A stretch of DNA of 64,000 bases from Gammaproteobacteria bacterium. GTDB taxonomy: Bacteria; Pseudomonadota; Gammaproteobacteria; Burkholderiales; Rhodocyclaceae. Positions within the stretch are counted from its first letter, which is position 1. Each line of letters starts with the position of its first letter. The stretch lies in NCBI GenBank assembly GCA_018825305.1, contig JAHJEO010000010.1, positions 173,285 to 237,284 on the forward strand. Direction: 5' to 3'. The position numbers and the translations under genes were made by a program. Shown piece by piece: positions 24,934 through 33,339 of this stretch. A model generated the notes under the pieces. That model was not told the DNA's origin. It saw nothing but the letters and a program-made list of their open reading frames with translations, and ran no database searches.

Positions 24934-25899
24934 TTATGCGAGCAGCTGGCTGCAGCTGGCCAGCACTTCGCCGGCGCCGGGCGGCGCGTGCATGCCGCCG
25001 AGATTGACGGCGCGCGCGCCGGCGAAGACGCCGGTCAGTTGCGGATCGGAGGCGCAGAAGATGGCGATCGTGGGGCGGTTGAGTGCGGCGGCGAGATGGG
25101 TGAGTCCGGTGTCGACGCCGATCACGATCTGGGCGCCGGCCATCAGTCCCGCCAGTTGTGTCAGGTTCAGCGGTGGCGCGGCCACGGCCCGGCCCAGCGT
25201 CGCCGCGATGCGCCCGGCGCGCCCGCGCTCGGCCGGGCTGCCGGCCGGCAGCACGCAGCGCATGCCCATGGTGATCAGCGCCTGGCCCAGCGCCTGCCAG
25301 TCCGGTTCCGGCCATTCCTTGTCGGCGCGCGAGGTGGCGGTGAGCAGCACGGCGTAGTCGCCCTTGCCGTCATTGGGCAGCCACGGTGCGGCCAGCGGCG
25401 GTGCCGTTATGCCGTAGTCGAGCGGCAGGTCGTCCGTGGCGTAGCCGAAGGCCGCCGCGGCCAGGCGGCGATTGCGCTCCACGGCGTGGAGGTTCTTCGG
25501 GATCGAAAACGCGCGATCGTAGAAACGCGCCGCCAGCGGTTCGCGCGCCGAGTCGGCAGCGTGGCCGTACCTCGGTCCGCGGGCCTGGGTGGAGATAAGC
25601 GCGCTTTTCAGGAGTCCTTGCGTGTCGAGAACAGCGTCGAAAAACTCGGTGCTGGCGGCACGGCGAAATGCGCCGATTTCCGACCAGGTCGCCGACGATA
25701 GAAGCGTCTTGCGCCAGCGTCGCACCGCCACGGGGATCACCCGCCGCACGGCCGGGTGCAGGCGCGGCAGTTCGGCGAAGTTTTCCTCCACCACCCAGTC
25801 GATGACGGCATCGGGAAAGCGCCGCCGCAGATCGGTTGCCACTGGCAGATTGTGGATGACGTCGCCGAGCGAAGAGGTCTTGACGAGGAGAATGCGCAT
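24934..25899 (-). CDS. waaC: lipopolysaccharide heptosyltransferase I
   Basis: WaaC (GT9) adds the first L-glycero-D-manno-heptose to Kdo. The 321-aa protein has MRILLVKTSSLGDVIHNLPV (donor fold start, residues 1-20), DWVVEENFAELPRLHP, FDAVLDTQGLLKSAL, and the C-terminal VIGVDTGLTHLAAALNRPT, the GT9 signature. ATG 25899 is chosen since family members begin MRILLVK; an upstream TTG would add seven residues. It is probably transcribed with waaA. A chance partial match to the REP-like repeat at about 25636 lies in conserved coding sequence and is not an insertion. Confidence 0.93.
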   Translation of the reverse strand: MRILLVKTSSLGDVIHNLPVATDLRRRFPDAVIDWVVEENFAELPRLHPAVRRVIPVAVRRWRKTLLSSATWSEIGAFRRAASTEFFDAVLDTQGLLKSALISTQARGPRYGHAADSAREPLAARFYDRAFSIPKNLHAVERNRRLAAAAFGYATDDLPLDYGITAPPLAAPWLPNDGKGDYAVLLTATSRADKEWPEPDWQALGQALITMGMRCVLPAGSPAERGRAGRIAATLGRAVAAPPLNLTQLAGLMAGAQIVIGVDTGLTHLAAALNRPTIAIFCASDPQLTGVFAGARAVNLGGMHAPPGAGEVLASCSQLLA

Positions 25900-25939
25900 G
25901 GCGCGGCGGATTATACGCAAGACACCTCCCGTGCTAGAC

Positions 25940-25955
25940 TTAGTCCGGTGACTAA
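25940..25955. promoter_or_regulatory. inverted repeat, probable antitoxin operator
   Basis: TTAGTC (25940-25945) and GACTAA (25950-25955) are perfect inverted arms around CGGT, 19 bp before the antitoxin start. Phd/YefM antitoxins autorepress by binding short palindromes of this kind. A possible -10 (TAGACT, 25935-25940) overlaps the left arm, but no convincing -35 is seen. Confidence 0.55.
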
Positions 25956-25973
25956 ATCAACATGGAGGCCGCG

Positions 25974-26255
25974 ATGAACAGCCCCAATGATCTCCCGATG
26001 GTCAATGTACACGAAGCCAAGACCCACTTCTCGAAGCTGCTCGAGCGCGCCCATGCCGGCGAGGAAATCATCCTGGCCAAGGCCGGGCAGCCCTACGCGC
26101 GGCTGGTGCCGCTCAAGGCGGAGGAAAAGCCGCGTCGCCAGCCGGGACGGCTGAAGGGCATGAAGCTGACCGATGCCTTTTTCGAACCCTTGCCCGATGA
26201 CGAACTGCGGTTGTGGGAAGAGGGCCACCCCGGCGATCCGCTGAACCAGAAATGA
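25974..26255 (+). CDS. Phd/YefM-family antitoxin
   Basis: A 93-aa antitoxin and DNA-binding protein. Its N-terminal half matches the Phd/YefM fold: MVNVHEAKTHFSKLLERAHAGEEIILAKAGQPYARLVPL. The C-terminal half (LTDAFFEPLPDDELRLWE) is acidic and would wrap the toxin. ATG 25974 is chosen because GGAGG lies at the right distance; ATG 25962 would place that site inside the gene. The stop overlaps the toxin start (ATGA), the usual type II arrangement. Confidence 0.9.
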   Translation: MNSPNDLPMVNVHEAKTHFSKLLERAHAGEEIILAKAGQPYARLVPLKAEEKPRRQPGRLKGMKLTDAFFEPLPDDELRLWEEGHPGDPLNQK

Positions 26256-26638
26256 GGTTGTTGCTCGATACCCATGCCTTGCTGTGGTGGTTCATGAGTG
26301 ATCCGCAGTTGTCGGCTCGCGCCGCCGCCGCGATTCTCGACGATGCCAACGAAGTTCTGGTCAGTGCCGCCAGCGCTTGGGAAATAGCGACCAAGCATAG
26401 GCTGGGCAAGCTGCCGGAAGCGCGCGAAGCTTATCCGCGTTTCGAGGAACTGGTGGCTGCGGATGGCTTCGGCTACCTGTCGGTGTCGCACCGGCATGGC
26501 CTGCGGGCCGGCGCCTATCAAGTTGCGCATGGCGACCCGTTCGACCGGATGTTGGCGGCGCAAGCCGAGATCGAGAACTTGTTGCTGGTCACTCGCGACC
26601 CTGCCTTCAAGCTTTTTCCGGTCAAGACACTCTGGTGA
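26252..26638 (+). CDS. PIN-domain toxin (VapC-like)
   Basis: A predicted ribonuclease of 128 aa. The PIN-domain acidic residues are visible: Asp in LLLDTHALLWW (residue 5), Glu in SAASAWEIATKHRLGKL, and Asp in HGDPFDRMLAAQA, with a fourth in VTRDPAFKLF. This subfamily (SAASAWEI / DPFDRML) normally pairs with Phd-type antitoxins. Its TGA overlaps the GTG start of the next glycosyltransferase (GTGA), so toxin and LPS enzyme are translationally coupled, which is unusual. Confidence 0.9.
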   Translation: MRLLLDTHALLWWFMSDPQLSARAAAAILDDANEVLVSAASAWEIATKHRLGKLPEAREAYPRFEELVAADGFGYLSVSHRHGLRAGAYQVAHGDPFDRMLAAQAEIENLLLVTRDPAFKLFPVKTLW

Positions 26639-27384
26639 ATCGCGCTCCTCTCTCTGCCGTCATCATCACCCTGGATGCGGCTTCACAACTCCCGGAATGC
26701 CTGGCCGCGCTCGCCTTCTGCGACGAGATCGTCGTCGTCGATTCGGGCAGCAGCGACGGCACGGTCGAGCTTGCCCGGCAGCGCGGCGCGCGGGTCATCA
26801 ACCAGGACTGGCTCGGCTATGGCCCGCAGAAGCAGTTCGCGGTCGAGCGGGCTTCCCACGACTGGGTGCTGTGCGTCGATGCCGACGAACGGGTGACGCC
26901 CGAGTTGCGGGCGAGCATTCTCGCCGTGCCGCCAGAGCAGACTTTTCATGCGTATCGCTTTGCCCGCTGCAACCGGTTCATGGGCCGCTATCTCCGGCAC
27001 GGCGAAGGCTATCCTGACTGGAGCCTGCGCCTGTTTGACCGCCGCCACGCCCGCTGGTCCGACGACGTGGTGCACGAGAAGGTGGTGGCCGACGGCGAAG
27101 TCGGCACGCTGGCGGGCGACCTGCTGCATGATTCCGCCGAGTCGCTCGACAGCTATCTCGCCAAGCAGAACCGCTACACGACGCTGGCCGCGGCGGATGC
27201 GCTGGCGCGCGGCAAGCGGGCCGGCGCCGCTCGCCTGCTGCTGTCGCCGCTGCTGCGCTTCTTCAAGTTCTATTTCCTGCGGCTGGGATTCCTGGATGGC
27301 GTTCCCGGGTTGGTGCATACCCTGATTGGCTGCCAGAACAGCTTTGCCAAGTACGCCAAGATGCTCGCGAAAGACAAACCATGA
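26635..27384 (+). CDS. family 2 glycosyltransferase, WaaE/KdtX-like (LPS core)
   Basis: A cytoplasmic GT-A enzyme of 249 aa. SAVIITLDAASQLPECLAAL is the GT2 start, VVVDSGSSDGTVELA follows, and VLCVDADERVTPEL carries the metal-binding DAD. Later WSDDVVHEKV and ARLLLSPLLRFFKFYFLR resemble WaaE-type glucosyltransferases of the LPS inner core, in line with the nearby waaA/waaC. The GTG start overlaps the toxin stop. Its own stop overlaps ATG 27381, which was probably the original rmlB start and now opens a short leader ORF. Confidence 0.85.
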   Translation: MNRAPLSAVIITLDAASQLPECLAALAFCDEIVVVDSGSSDGTVELARQRGARVINQDWLGYGPQKQFAVERASHDWVLCVDADERVTPELRASILAVPPEQTFHAYRFARCNRFMGRYLRHGEGYPDWSLRLFDRRHARWSDDVVHEKVVADGEVGTLAGDLLHDSAESLDSYLAKQNRYTTLAAADALARGKRAGAARLLLSPLLRFFKFYFLRLGFLDGVPGLVHTLIGCQNSFAKYAKMLAKDKP

Positions 27385-27491
27385 TCCTCGTCACCGGCGG
27401 CGCCGGGTTTAGTTGCGGCCGCCCGCGAGGCGGGCTTAACCTGCCAGGCAGGTTAGCCTTCACTGAAGCCGGCCCCGGAGAGCAACGATGA
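27381..27491 (+). CDS. 36-codon leader ORF: displaced original 5' end of rmlB
   Basis: The ATG overlaps the glycosyltransferase stop (ATGA). The first ten codons read [10 protein letters not shown], identical in protein to the start of the real rmlB, but six of the synonymous third positions differ. The frame then continues [20 protein letters not shown] and ends at TGA 27489-27491, which overlaps the functional ATG at 27488. The ORF therefore hands ribosomes from the glycosyltransferase to rmlB. Whether the peptide itself matters is unknown; a very similar leader occurs at 34974. Confidence 0.55.
   Translation: MILVTGGAGFSCGRPRGGLNLPGRLAFTEAGPGEQR
27402..27473 (+). other. structured core of a start-regenerating insert, copy A
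   Basis: The 107-bp insert spans about 27412-27518. Its left end with target is GCCGGGTTTAGTTGCGGC (27402-27419); its right conserved block is 27453-27473. GCCGG-G-TTTAG (27402-27412) pairs with CTGAA-G-CCGGC (27463-27473) as 5 bp, one mismatch, 5 bp. Inside are two further hairpins: GCCCGC-GAG-GCGGGC (27421-27435) and AACCTGCC-A-GGCAGGTT (27438-27454). The same left and right blocks and the same outer stem occur at 34998-35057. No protein able to mobilise it is present nearby. Confidence 0.6.
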
Positions 27492-28549
27492 TTCTTGTTA
27501 CAGGCGGGGCCGGTTTTATCGGCGCCAATTTCGTCATCGACTGGCTCGCGGCGACGGGCGACCCCGTCGTCAATCTCGACAAGCTCACCTATGCCGGCAA
27601 CCTCGAGAACCTGGCCACGATGAAGGGCGACCCCCGCCACATTTTCGTCCGCGGCGACATCGGCGATTCGGCCCTAGTGGATCGACTGCTGGCCGAACAC
27701 CAGCCCCGCGCCATCATCAACTTCGCGGCCGAATCCCATGTCGACCGCTCGATCCACGGTCCCGGGGATTTCATCCAGACCAACGTCGTCGGCACCTATC
27801 ACCTGCTCGAATCCGTGCGCGGCTACTGGAGCGCACTGCCCGAGGCGGAGAAAGCGGCATTCCGTTTCCTCCACGTCTCCACCGACGAAGTCTACGGCTC
27901 GCTTGCGGCCGATGATCCCCCCTTCGCCGAGACCAAGGCCTTCGAGCCCAACAGCCCCTACTCGGCGAGCAAGGCGGCGTCCGACCATCTGGTGCGCGCC
28001 TGGCACCACACCTACGGCCTGCCGGTGCTCACCACCAATTGTTCCAACAACTACGGCCCCTACCAGTTCCCCGAGAAGCTGATCCCGCTGGTCATCGCCA
28101 ACGCCCTGGCCGGCAAGCCCCTGCCCATCTACGGCGACGGCATGAACGTGCGCGACTGGCTGTACGTGAGCGACCACTGCGCGGCGATCCGCCGCGTGCT
28201 CGAAGCGGGGCGTCCCGGCGAAACCTACAACATCGGTGGCTGGAACGAGATGCCCAACCTCGACATCGTGCACACCATCTGCGCCCTGCTCGACGAACTA
28301 CGACCGGATGCGGCCGGGCCGCATGCCCGGCTGATTACCTATGTCAAGGACCGCCCCGGCCACGACCGCCGCTACGCCATCGACGCCCGCAGGATCGAGC
28401 GCGAACTCGGCTGGCGCCCGGCGGAAACCTTCGAGACCGGCATCCGCAAGACCGTCGCTTGGTACCTGGACAACCAGGCCTGGGTCGGGCACGTCACCAG
28501 CGGCGCCTACCGCGATTGGGTTGGCCGGAATTACGGTGATCGGGCGTGA
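27488..28549 (+). CDS. rmlB: dTDP-glucose 4,6-dehydratase
   Basis: RmlB oxidises and dehydrates dTDP-glucose to the 4-keto-6-deoxy intermediate of dTDP-L-rhamnose. The 353-aa SDR protein has GGAGFIG (residues 6-12), STDEVYG (about 133), and [10 protein letters not shown] with catalytic Tyr/Lys. Full length. GGAG at 27477-27480 is spaced correctly for ATG 27488. The first ten codons are unusually rich in A/T third positions compared with the rest of the gene and duplicate, at protein level, the leader ORF upstream. It is followed by rmlD with GTGA overlap. Confidence 0.95.
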   Translation: MILVTGGAGFIGANFVIDWLAATGDPVVNLDKLTYAGNLENLATMKGDPRHIFVRGDIGDSALVDRLLAEHQPRAIINFAAESHVDRSIHGPGDFIQTNVVGTYHLLESVRGYWSALPEAEKAAFRFLHVSTDEVYGSLAADDPPFAETKAFEPNSPYSASKAASDHLVRAWHHTYGLPVLTTNCSNNYGPYQFPEKLIPLVIANALAGKPLPIYGDGMNVRDWLYVSDHCAAIRRVLEAGRPGETYNIGGWNEMPNLDIVHTICALLDELRPDAAGPHARLITYVKDRPGHDRRYAIDARRIERELGWRPAETFETGIRKTVAWYLDNQAWVGHVTSGAYRDWVGRNYGDRA

Positions 28550-29436
28550 GCAAGCGCTTCCTCCTGTTCGGTGCCGACGGCCAGGTCGGTTGGGAACTGC
28601 AGCGTGCCTTCGCACCTTTCGGCGAAGTGCGGGCGCTGACCCGGGCTGAGGTCGATCTCGCCGATGTCACAGCACTGCGCGCCGCCATCCATGCGGCCAG
28701 GCCCGACGTCATCCTCAACGCCGCCGCCTACACCGCCGTCGACAAGGCCGAGGCCGAGCCCGAGGTGGCGCGTGCCGTCAATGCCACCGCCCCCGCCATC
28801 ATGGCCGAGGAAGCCAAGGCGCTCGGCGCCTGGCTCATCCATTACTCCACCGACTACGTCTTCGACGGCAGCAATACAGCCGCCTACACCGAGGCCGATG
28901 CCGCCAAGCCGCTCTCGGTCTACGGCCGCAGCAAGCGCGAAGGCGAGCAGGCCATCGCCGCCGCCGGCGCCTCGCACTTGATCCTGCGCACCAGCTGGGT
29001 CTTCGGCCCGCACGGCGGCAACTTCCTCAAGACCATGCTGCGGCTGGCCCGCGAGCGCGAAGAATTGTCGGTCGTCGCCGACCAGGTCGGCGCCCCCACT
29101 TCGGCCGAACTGCTGGCCGACGTCACCACCCATGCCCTGCGGGCGGCGCTGGCAGGACGGCTCGATGGCGGTCTCTACCATTTCGCCGCCGCCGGCGCGA
29201 CCTCCTGGCACGGCTACGCCAGCTTCGTCGCGGGCGAAGCCCGCCGGCTCGGCGTCGAAACCAAGCTTGCACCGGAACGCATCAAGGCCATTCCCACCGA
29301 GCAATACCCGCTGCCGGCGCCGCGGCCGAAGAATTCCCGCCTCGACTGCAGTCGCATCAGCCAGGCGCTCGACCTCGACCTGCCCGACTGGCAATGGCAC
29401 GTCCGCCGCACCCTCAAGGAACTCCTCCAGCCATGA
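28546..29436 (+). CDS. rmlD: dTDP-4-dehydrorhamnose reductase
   Basis: RmlD performs the last step, reducing dTDP-4-keto-L-rhamnose with NAD(P)H. The 296-aa product has [14 protein letters not shown] at the start (nucleotide site), [10 protein letters not shown] (about 102-111) and the [10 protein letters not shown] catalytic Tyr/Lys. Length is typical. The GTG start overlaps the rmlB stop and the stop overlaps rmlA (ATGA). The order rmlBDAC is a common rhamnose operon order. Confidence 0.95.
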   Translation: MSKRFLLFGADGQVGWELQRAFAPFGEVRALTRAEVDLADVTALRAAIHAARPDVILNAAAYTAVDKAEAEPEVARAVNATAPAIMAEEAKALGAWLIHYSTDYVFDGSNTAAYTEADAAKPLSVYGRSKREGEQAIAAAGASHLILRTSWVFGPHGGNFLKTMLRLAREREELSVVADQVGAPTSAELLADVTTHALRAALAGRLDGGLYHFAAAGATSWHGYASFVAGEARRLGVETKLAPERIKAIPTEQYPLPAPRPKNSRLDCSRISQALDLDLPDWQWHVRRTLKELLQP

Positions 29437-30320
29437 AACCCCGTAAAGGCATCATCCTCGCCGGCGGTTCCGGCACCCGGCTCTATCCTGCCACCATGGT
29501 GGTGTCGAAGCAGCTGCTGCCGATCTTCGACAAACCGATGATCTACTATCCGCTCAGCACCCTGATGCTGGCGGGCATCCGCGACATCCTGATCATCTCC
29601 ACCCCGCAGGACACGCCGCGCTTCGAGCAGCTGCTCGGCGACGGCAGCCGCTGGGGGCTGAACCTCTCTTACGCGGTGCAGCCGAATCCCGACGGCCTGG
29701 CCCAGGCCTTCCTCATCGGCGAGACCTTCCTCGCCGGGCAGCCCAGCGCCCTGGTGCTCGGCGACAACATCTTCTACGGCCACGACCTGCACCAGCTGCT
29801 CGGCAATGCCATGGGAAAGGCCGAGGGCGCCAGTGTCTTCGCCTACCATGTGCAGGATCCGGAGCGCTACGGCGTGGTCGAGTTCGACGCCGCCGGCAAG
29901 GCTGTCAGCCTCGAGGAGAAACCGAGCCAGCCCAAGTCGAACTACGCCGTGACGGGGCTGTACTTTTATGATGATCAGGTCGTCGAGCTGGCGAAATCGC
30001 TCAAGCCTTCCCCCCGCGGCGAACTGGAAATCACCGACCTCAACCGCCGCTACCTCGAACGGGGCAAGCTCGATGTCGAAGTGATGGGCCGTGGCTATGC
30101 CTGGCTCGATACCGGCACCCACGAATCCATGCTGGAGGCCTCGCAGTTCATCGAGACCATCGAGCGGCGCCAGGGGCTGAAGATCGCCTGCCCCGAGGAA
30201 CTGGCCTGGCGCCAGGGCTGGATCGATGCCGCCGCGCTGGAAGCACTGGCACAACCCCTGGCCAAGAGCGGTTACGGCCGGTATGTGCTGGGCCTGCTCA
30301 AGGAGAGCGCGTTCCGATGA
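29433..30320 (+). CDS. rmlA: glucose-1-phosphate thymidylyltransferase
   Basis: RmlA joins glucose-1-phosphate and dTTP to dTDP-glucose, the committed and feedback-inhibited step. The 295-aa product has [16 protein letters not shown] (residues 6-21) with the catalytic Arg, then [18 protein letters not shown], and [11 protein letters not shown] with the metal Asp. [28 protein letters not shown] is also conserved. Full length, no anomalies. It is coupled to rmlD and rmlC by ATGA overlaps. Confidence 0.96.
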   Translation: MKPRKGIILAGGSGTRLYPATMVVSKQLLPIFDKPMIYYPLSTLMLAGIRDILIISTPQDTPRFEQLLGDGSRWGLNLSYAVQPNPDGLAQAFLIGETFLAGQPSALVLGDNIFYGHDLHQLLGNAMGKAEGASVFAYHVQDPERYGVVEFDAAGKAVSLEEKPSQPKSNYAVTGLYFYDDQVVELAKSLKPSPRGELEITDLNRRYLERGKLDVEVMGRGYAWLDTGTHESMLEASQFIETIERRQGLKIACPEELAWRQGWIDAAALEALAQPLAKSGYGRYVLGLLKESAFR

Positions 30321-30874
30321 AAATCACCCCCACTGCCCTGCCGGAGGTGATGCTGCTCGAGCCCAGGGTCTTCGGCGACGCGCGCGGCTTCTTCTTCGAG
30401 AGTTTCAACCTGCGGGCCTTCGGGGAGGCGACTGGCCTGGAACCGGTCTTTGTCCAGGACAATCACTCTAAATCGGCGCAGAACGTGCTGCGCGGCCTGC
30501 ACTATCAGATCAGGCAGCCGCAGGGCAAGCTGGTGCGGGTGACAGCCGGCGTGGTCTTCGATGTGGCGGTGGATATCCGCAAGGGTTCGCCGACGTTCGG
30601 GCAGTGGGTCGGCGACATCCTCTCCGCCGAGAACAGGAAACAACTCTGGATCCCGCCGGACTTCGCCCATGGTTTCCTGGTGCTGAGCGACAGCGCGGAG
30701 TTTCTCTACAAGACCACCGATTACTGGGCACCGGAGCATGAGCGCTGCATCCGCTGGGACGACCCGCAACTGGCCATCGAGTGGCCGCTGCAGGGTGAGC
30801 CGGTGCTTTCCGGCAAGGATGCCGCCGGTGTAAGTCTGGCGGAGGCAACGCTGCCAGACTTCACGACCACCTGA
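30317..30874 (+). CDS. rmlC: dTDP-4-dehydrorhamnose 3,5-epimerase
   Basis: RmlC inverts C3 and C5 of dTDP-4-keto-6-deoxyglucose. The 185-aa cupin has [32 protein letters not shown] with the catalytic His, [15 protein letters not shown] and [24 protein letters not shown]. It ends the rhamnose operon. A dispersed repeat follows within about 12 bp of its stop. Confidence 0.95.
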   Translation: MKITPTALPEVMLLEPRVFGDARGFFFESFNLRAFGEATGLEPVFVQDNHSKSAQNVLRGLHYQIRQPQGKLVRVTAGVVFDVAVDIRKGSPTFGQWVGDILSAENRKQLWIPPDFAHGFLVLSDSAEFLYKTTDYWAPEHERCIRWDDPQLAIEWPLQGEPVLSGKDAAGVSLAEATLPDFTTT

Positions 30875-30885
30875 GCCGAAAATGT

Positions 30886-30950
30886 GCCCCCACGCTCGCA
30901 AAAGCGGCTCGCTGCCCCCAAAGGGGGCGTTCGCCGGCTTGGGGCGGCCC
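30886..30950 (+). repeat. beta-proteobacterial GGGGCGGCCC repeat, copy 2 (leader of manC)
   Basis: It runs from GCCCCCACGCTCGC through the hairpin GCCCCC-AAA-GGGGGC (30914-30928) to CTTGGGGCGGCCC. It fills the 105-bp rmlC-manC gap and ends 29 bp before the manC start, in the same orientation relative to that gene as copy 1 is to waaA. Confidence 0.8.
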
Positions 30951-30979
30951 GGCACCGGCGATATGCGAAAATCCTGCCC

Positions 30980-32413
30980 ATGAACGCATTCATCCCCGTC
31001 ATACTTTCCGGCGGCGCCGGCACCCGCCTGTGGCCGGTGTCGCGCGAGGCTTTGCCGAAGCCCTTCATCAAGCTGCCCGACGGCGAAAGCCTGCTGAACA
31101 AGACACTGTTGCGTGCGGCGGCGTTGCCCGGCGTGACGGAAGTGTTGACAGTCACCAATCGCGACCACTATTTCCTGACCCGCGACGAATACGAGCTTTG
31201 CACCCCGCCGCAAGGCCTGCCGCCGCTGAGCTACCTGCTGGAGCCCTTCGGCCGCAACACGGCACCCGCCATCGCCGCCGCCGCGCTGCTCGTCGCGGAG
31301 CGCTTTGGTGCCGATGCGGTGCTGCTCGTTTTGCCGGCCGACCACCTGATCGGCGACCAGGCCGGATTCGCCACGGCAGTCGCAAGCGCACGGCAGCTGG
31401 CGACCGAGGGCTGGCTCGCCACCTTCGGCATCCAGCCGACGGCGCCGGAAACGGGTTTCGGCTACATCGAGGCGGGAGAGAAAGTCGGCGCCGGCAACAC
31501 GGTGGCGCGCTTCGTCGAGAAGCCGACGCGGGAGAAGGCGGCCGAATATCTCGCCGCCGGCAACTTCACCTGGAATTCCGGTATGTTCTGCTTTACCGCC
31601 GGTGCCTTGCTGGACGCCTTGCGCAGCCATGCGCCGACCCTGCTGGGTGCCGTCGAGGCCACGCTCGCCGCCACCGATTTTACCAATCCGCCGCCGGTGC
31701 TCGCGGCGGAGGCCTTCAAGCAGGTTCCCGACATCTCCATCGATTACGCCGTGATGGAGAAGGCCGCAATGAACGCGAGGGTCGCCGTCGTCCCCGCCGC
31801 CTTCGACTGGAGCGACATCGGTTCCTGGAACGCGCTGGCCGAACTGACCGCGGCCGACGGCAGCGGCAACCGCATCGTCGGCGAAGCCGTGCTGGTCGAT
31901 GCGGCCAACTGCTATGTGCAGGGCGGCGACCGCGTCGTTGCTGCAGTGGGTGTGGATAACCTGTTGATCATCGATACCGCCGATGCCCTGCTGGTGGCCG
32001 ACCGCAGCCGTGCCCAGGACGTCAAGGCGGTGGTGCAACAGCTCAAGCTCACCGCCCACGACAGCGTCCGCCACCATCGCACGGCGCATCGCCCCTGGGG
32101 CACCTACACGGTGCTGGAGGAAGGCGAGCGCTTCAAGATCAAGCGCATCGTCGTCAAGCCCGGCGCCAGCCTCAGCCTGCAGATGCACCACCACCGCAGC
32201 GAGCACTGGGTCGTGGTCTCGGGCATGGCCAAGGTGGTCAACGGCGAAAGGGAAATCTTCATCCGCACCGACCAGTCGACCTACATCCCGGCCGGCACGC
32301 AGCATCGTCTCTCCAATCCCGGAGTGATCGACTGCGTGATGATCGAGGTGCAGACCGGCGACTATCTGGGCGAGGATGACATCGTGCGCCTCGAGGACAA
32401 GTATGGCCGCTAG
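30980..32413 (+). CDS. manC: bifunctional mannose-1-phosphate guanylyltransferase / mannose-6-phosphate isomerase
   Basis: This 477-aa type II enzyme makes GDP-mannose. The N-terminal pyrophosphorylase domain starts IPVILSGGAGTRLWPVSREALPKPF, with FVEKPTREKAAEYL and FDWSDIGSWNAL further on. The C-terminal cupin isomerase domain has HRPWGTYTVLEEGERFKIKRI and MHHHRSEHWVVVSG with metal ligands. The start at 30980 (MNAFIPV) is used; the frame is open further upstream through a repeat but homologs begin here. Its last bases overlap the next gene (start 32403). No phosphomannomutase gene is in the window. Confidence 0.95.
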   Translation: MNAFIPVILSGGAGTRLWPVSREALPKPFIKLPDGESLLNKTLLRAAALPGVTEVLTVTNRDHYFLTRDEYELCTPPQGLPPLSYLLEPFGRNTAPAIAAAALLVAERFGADAVLLVLPADHLIGDQAGFATAVASARQLATEGWLATFGIQPTAPETGFGYIEAGEKVGAGNTVARFVEKPTREKAAEYLAAGNFTWNSGMFCFTAGALLDALRSHAPTLLGAVEATLAATDFTNPPPVLAAEAFKQVPDISIDYAVMEKAAMNARVAVVPAAFDWSDIGSWNALAELTAADGSGNRIVGEAVLVDAANCYVQGGDRVVAAVGVDNLLIIDTADALLVADRSRAQDVKAVVQQLKLTAHDSVRHHRTAHRPWGTYTVLEEGERFKIKRIVVKPGASLSLQMHHHRSEHWVVVSGMAKVVNGEREIFIRTDQSTYIPAGTQHRLSNPGVIDCVMIEVQTGDYLGEDDIVRLEDKYGR

Positions 32414-33335
32414 CCGGAAGATCTATGTCGCCGGCCATCGCGGCATGGTGGGTTCGGCCATCGTGCGGCGGCTGCGGCAGGCTGGCTACACGGATATCGT
32501 CACCCGCACCCGGCAGGAGCTCGACCTGCTCGAGCAGCGTGCCGTGCATGCATTTCTGGAACAAGAAAAGCCCGGCTATGTTTTCCTCGCGGCAGCCCGG
32601 GTCGGCGGCATCCACGCCAACAATACCCGGCGCGCCGACTTCATCTATGAAAACCTGACCATCCAGAACCACATCATCCACGGCGCCTTCGCGGCCGGCA
32701 TCAAGGATCTGTGCTTTCTCGGGTCCAGCTGCATCTACCCGCGCGACTGCCCGCAGCCGATCAAGGAGGAATACCTCCTGACCGGCCCGCTGGAGCAGAC
32801 CAACGAGCCCTACGCCATCGCCAAGATCGCCGGCATCAAGCTGTGCGAGAGCATGAACAGGCAATACGGCACCCGCTACGTCAGCGTCATGCCCACCAAC
32901 CTCTACGGCCCCAACGACAACTACGACCTGGCCAACAGCCATGTCCTGCCCGCGCTGATCCGCAAGGCGCACGAAGCGAAGCTGCGCGGCGACGCCGAAT
33001 TCGTCGTCTGGGGGTCCGGGCGACCGATGCGCGAATTCCTCTACGTCGATGACATGGCCGACGCCTGCGTTTTCCTGATGGAGCAGGGCGTCGGCGACGG
33101 CATCTACAATGTCGGCACCGCCGAGGACGTCACCATCCGCCAACTCGCCGAACTCGTCATGGACGTGGTCGGCTTCGAGGGCAATATCGTCTTCGACAGC
33201 GCCAAGCCCGACGGCACGCCGCGCAAGCTCCTCGACGTTTCGCGCATGGCAGGCCTCGGCTGGCGGGCCACAACGCCGCTGCGCGACGGCATCGCCCTGG
33301 CCTACGCCAATTTCATCGAATCACTCAAGAATTGA
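32403..33335 (+). CDS. fcl: GDP-L-fucose synthase
   Basis: A 3,5-epimerase/4-reductase converting GDP-4-keto-6-deoxymannose to GDP-L-fucose. The 310-aa SDR has [16 protein letters not shown] (residues 9-24), [19 protein letters not shown], and [14 protein letters not shown] with catalytic Tyr/Lys. It also has the family's conserved [12 protein letters not shown] and [16 protein letters not shown]. Start ATG 32403 overlaps the manC end by 11 bp. Here fcl precedes gmd, the reverse of the enteric order. Confidence 0.95.
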   Translation: MAASRKIYVAGHRGMVGSAIVRRLRQAGYTDIVTRTRQELDLLEQRAVHAFLEQEKPGYVFLAAARVGGIHANNTRRADFIYENLTIQNHIIHGAFAAGIKDLCFLGSSCIYPRDCPQPIKEEYLLTGPLEQTNEPYAIAKIAGIKLCESMNRQYGTRYVSVMPTNLYGPNDNYDLANSHVLPALIRKAHEAKLRGDAEFVVWGSGRPMREFLYVDDMADACVFLMEQGVGDGIYNVGTAEDVTIRQLAELVMDVVGFEGNIVFDSAKPDGTPRKLLDVSRMAGLGWRATTPLRDGIALAYANFIESLKN

Positions 33336-33339
33336 AGCC

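Noticed and set aside
25630..25660. Partial REP-like match in waaC
   Set aside because: The protein there is conserved GT9 sequence of normal length, so nothing was inserted.
27433..27458. attC-like palindrome (GCTTAAC ... GTTAGCC) in insert copy A
   Set aside because: The right core does not fit GTTRRRY, copy B lacks it, and there is no integron integrase or cassette array nearby.
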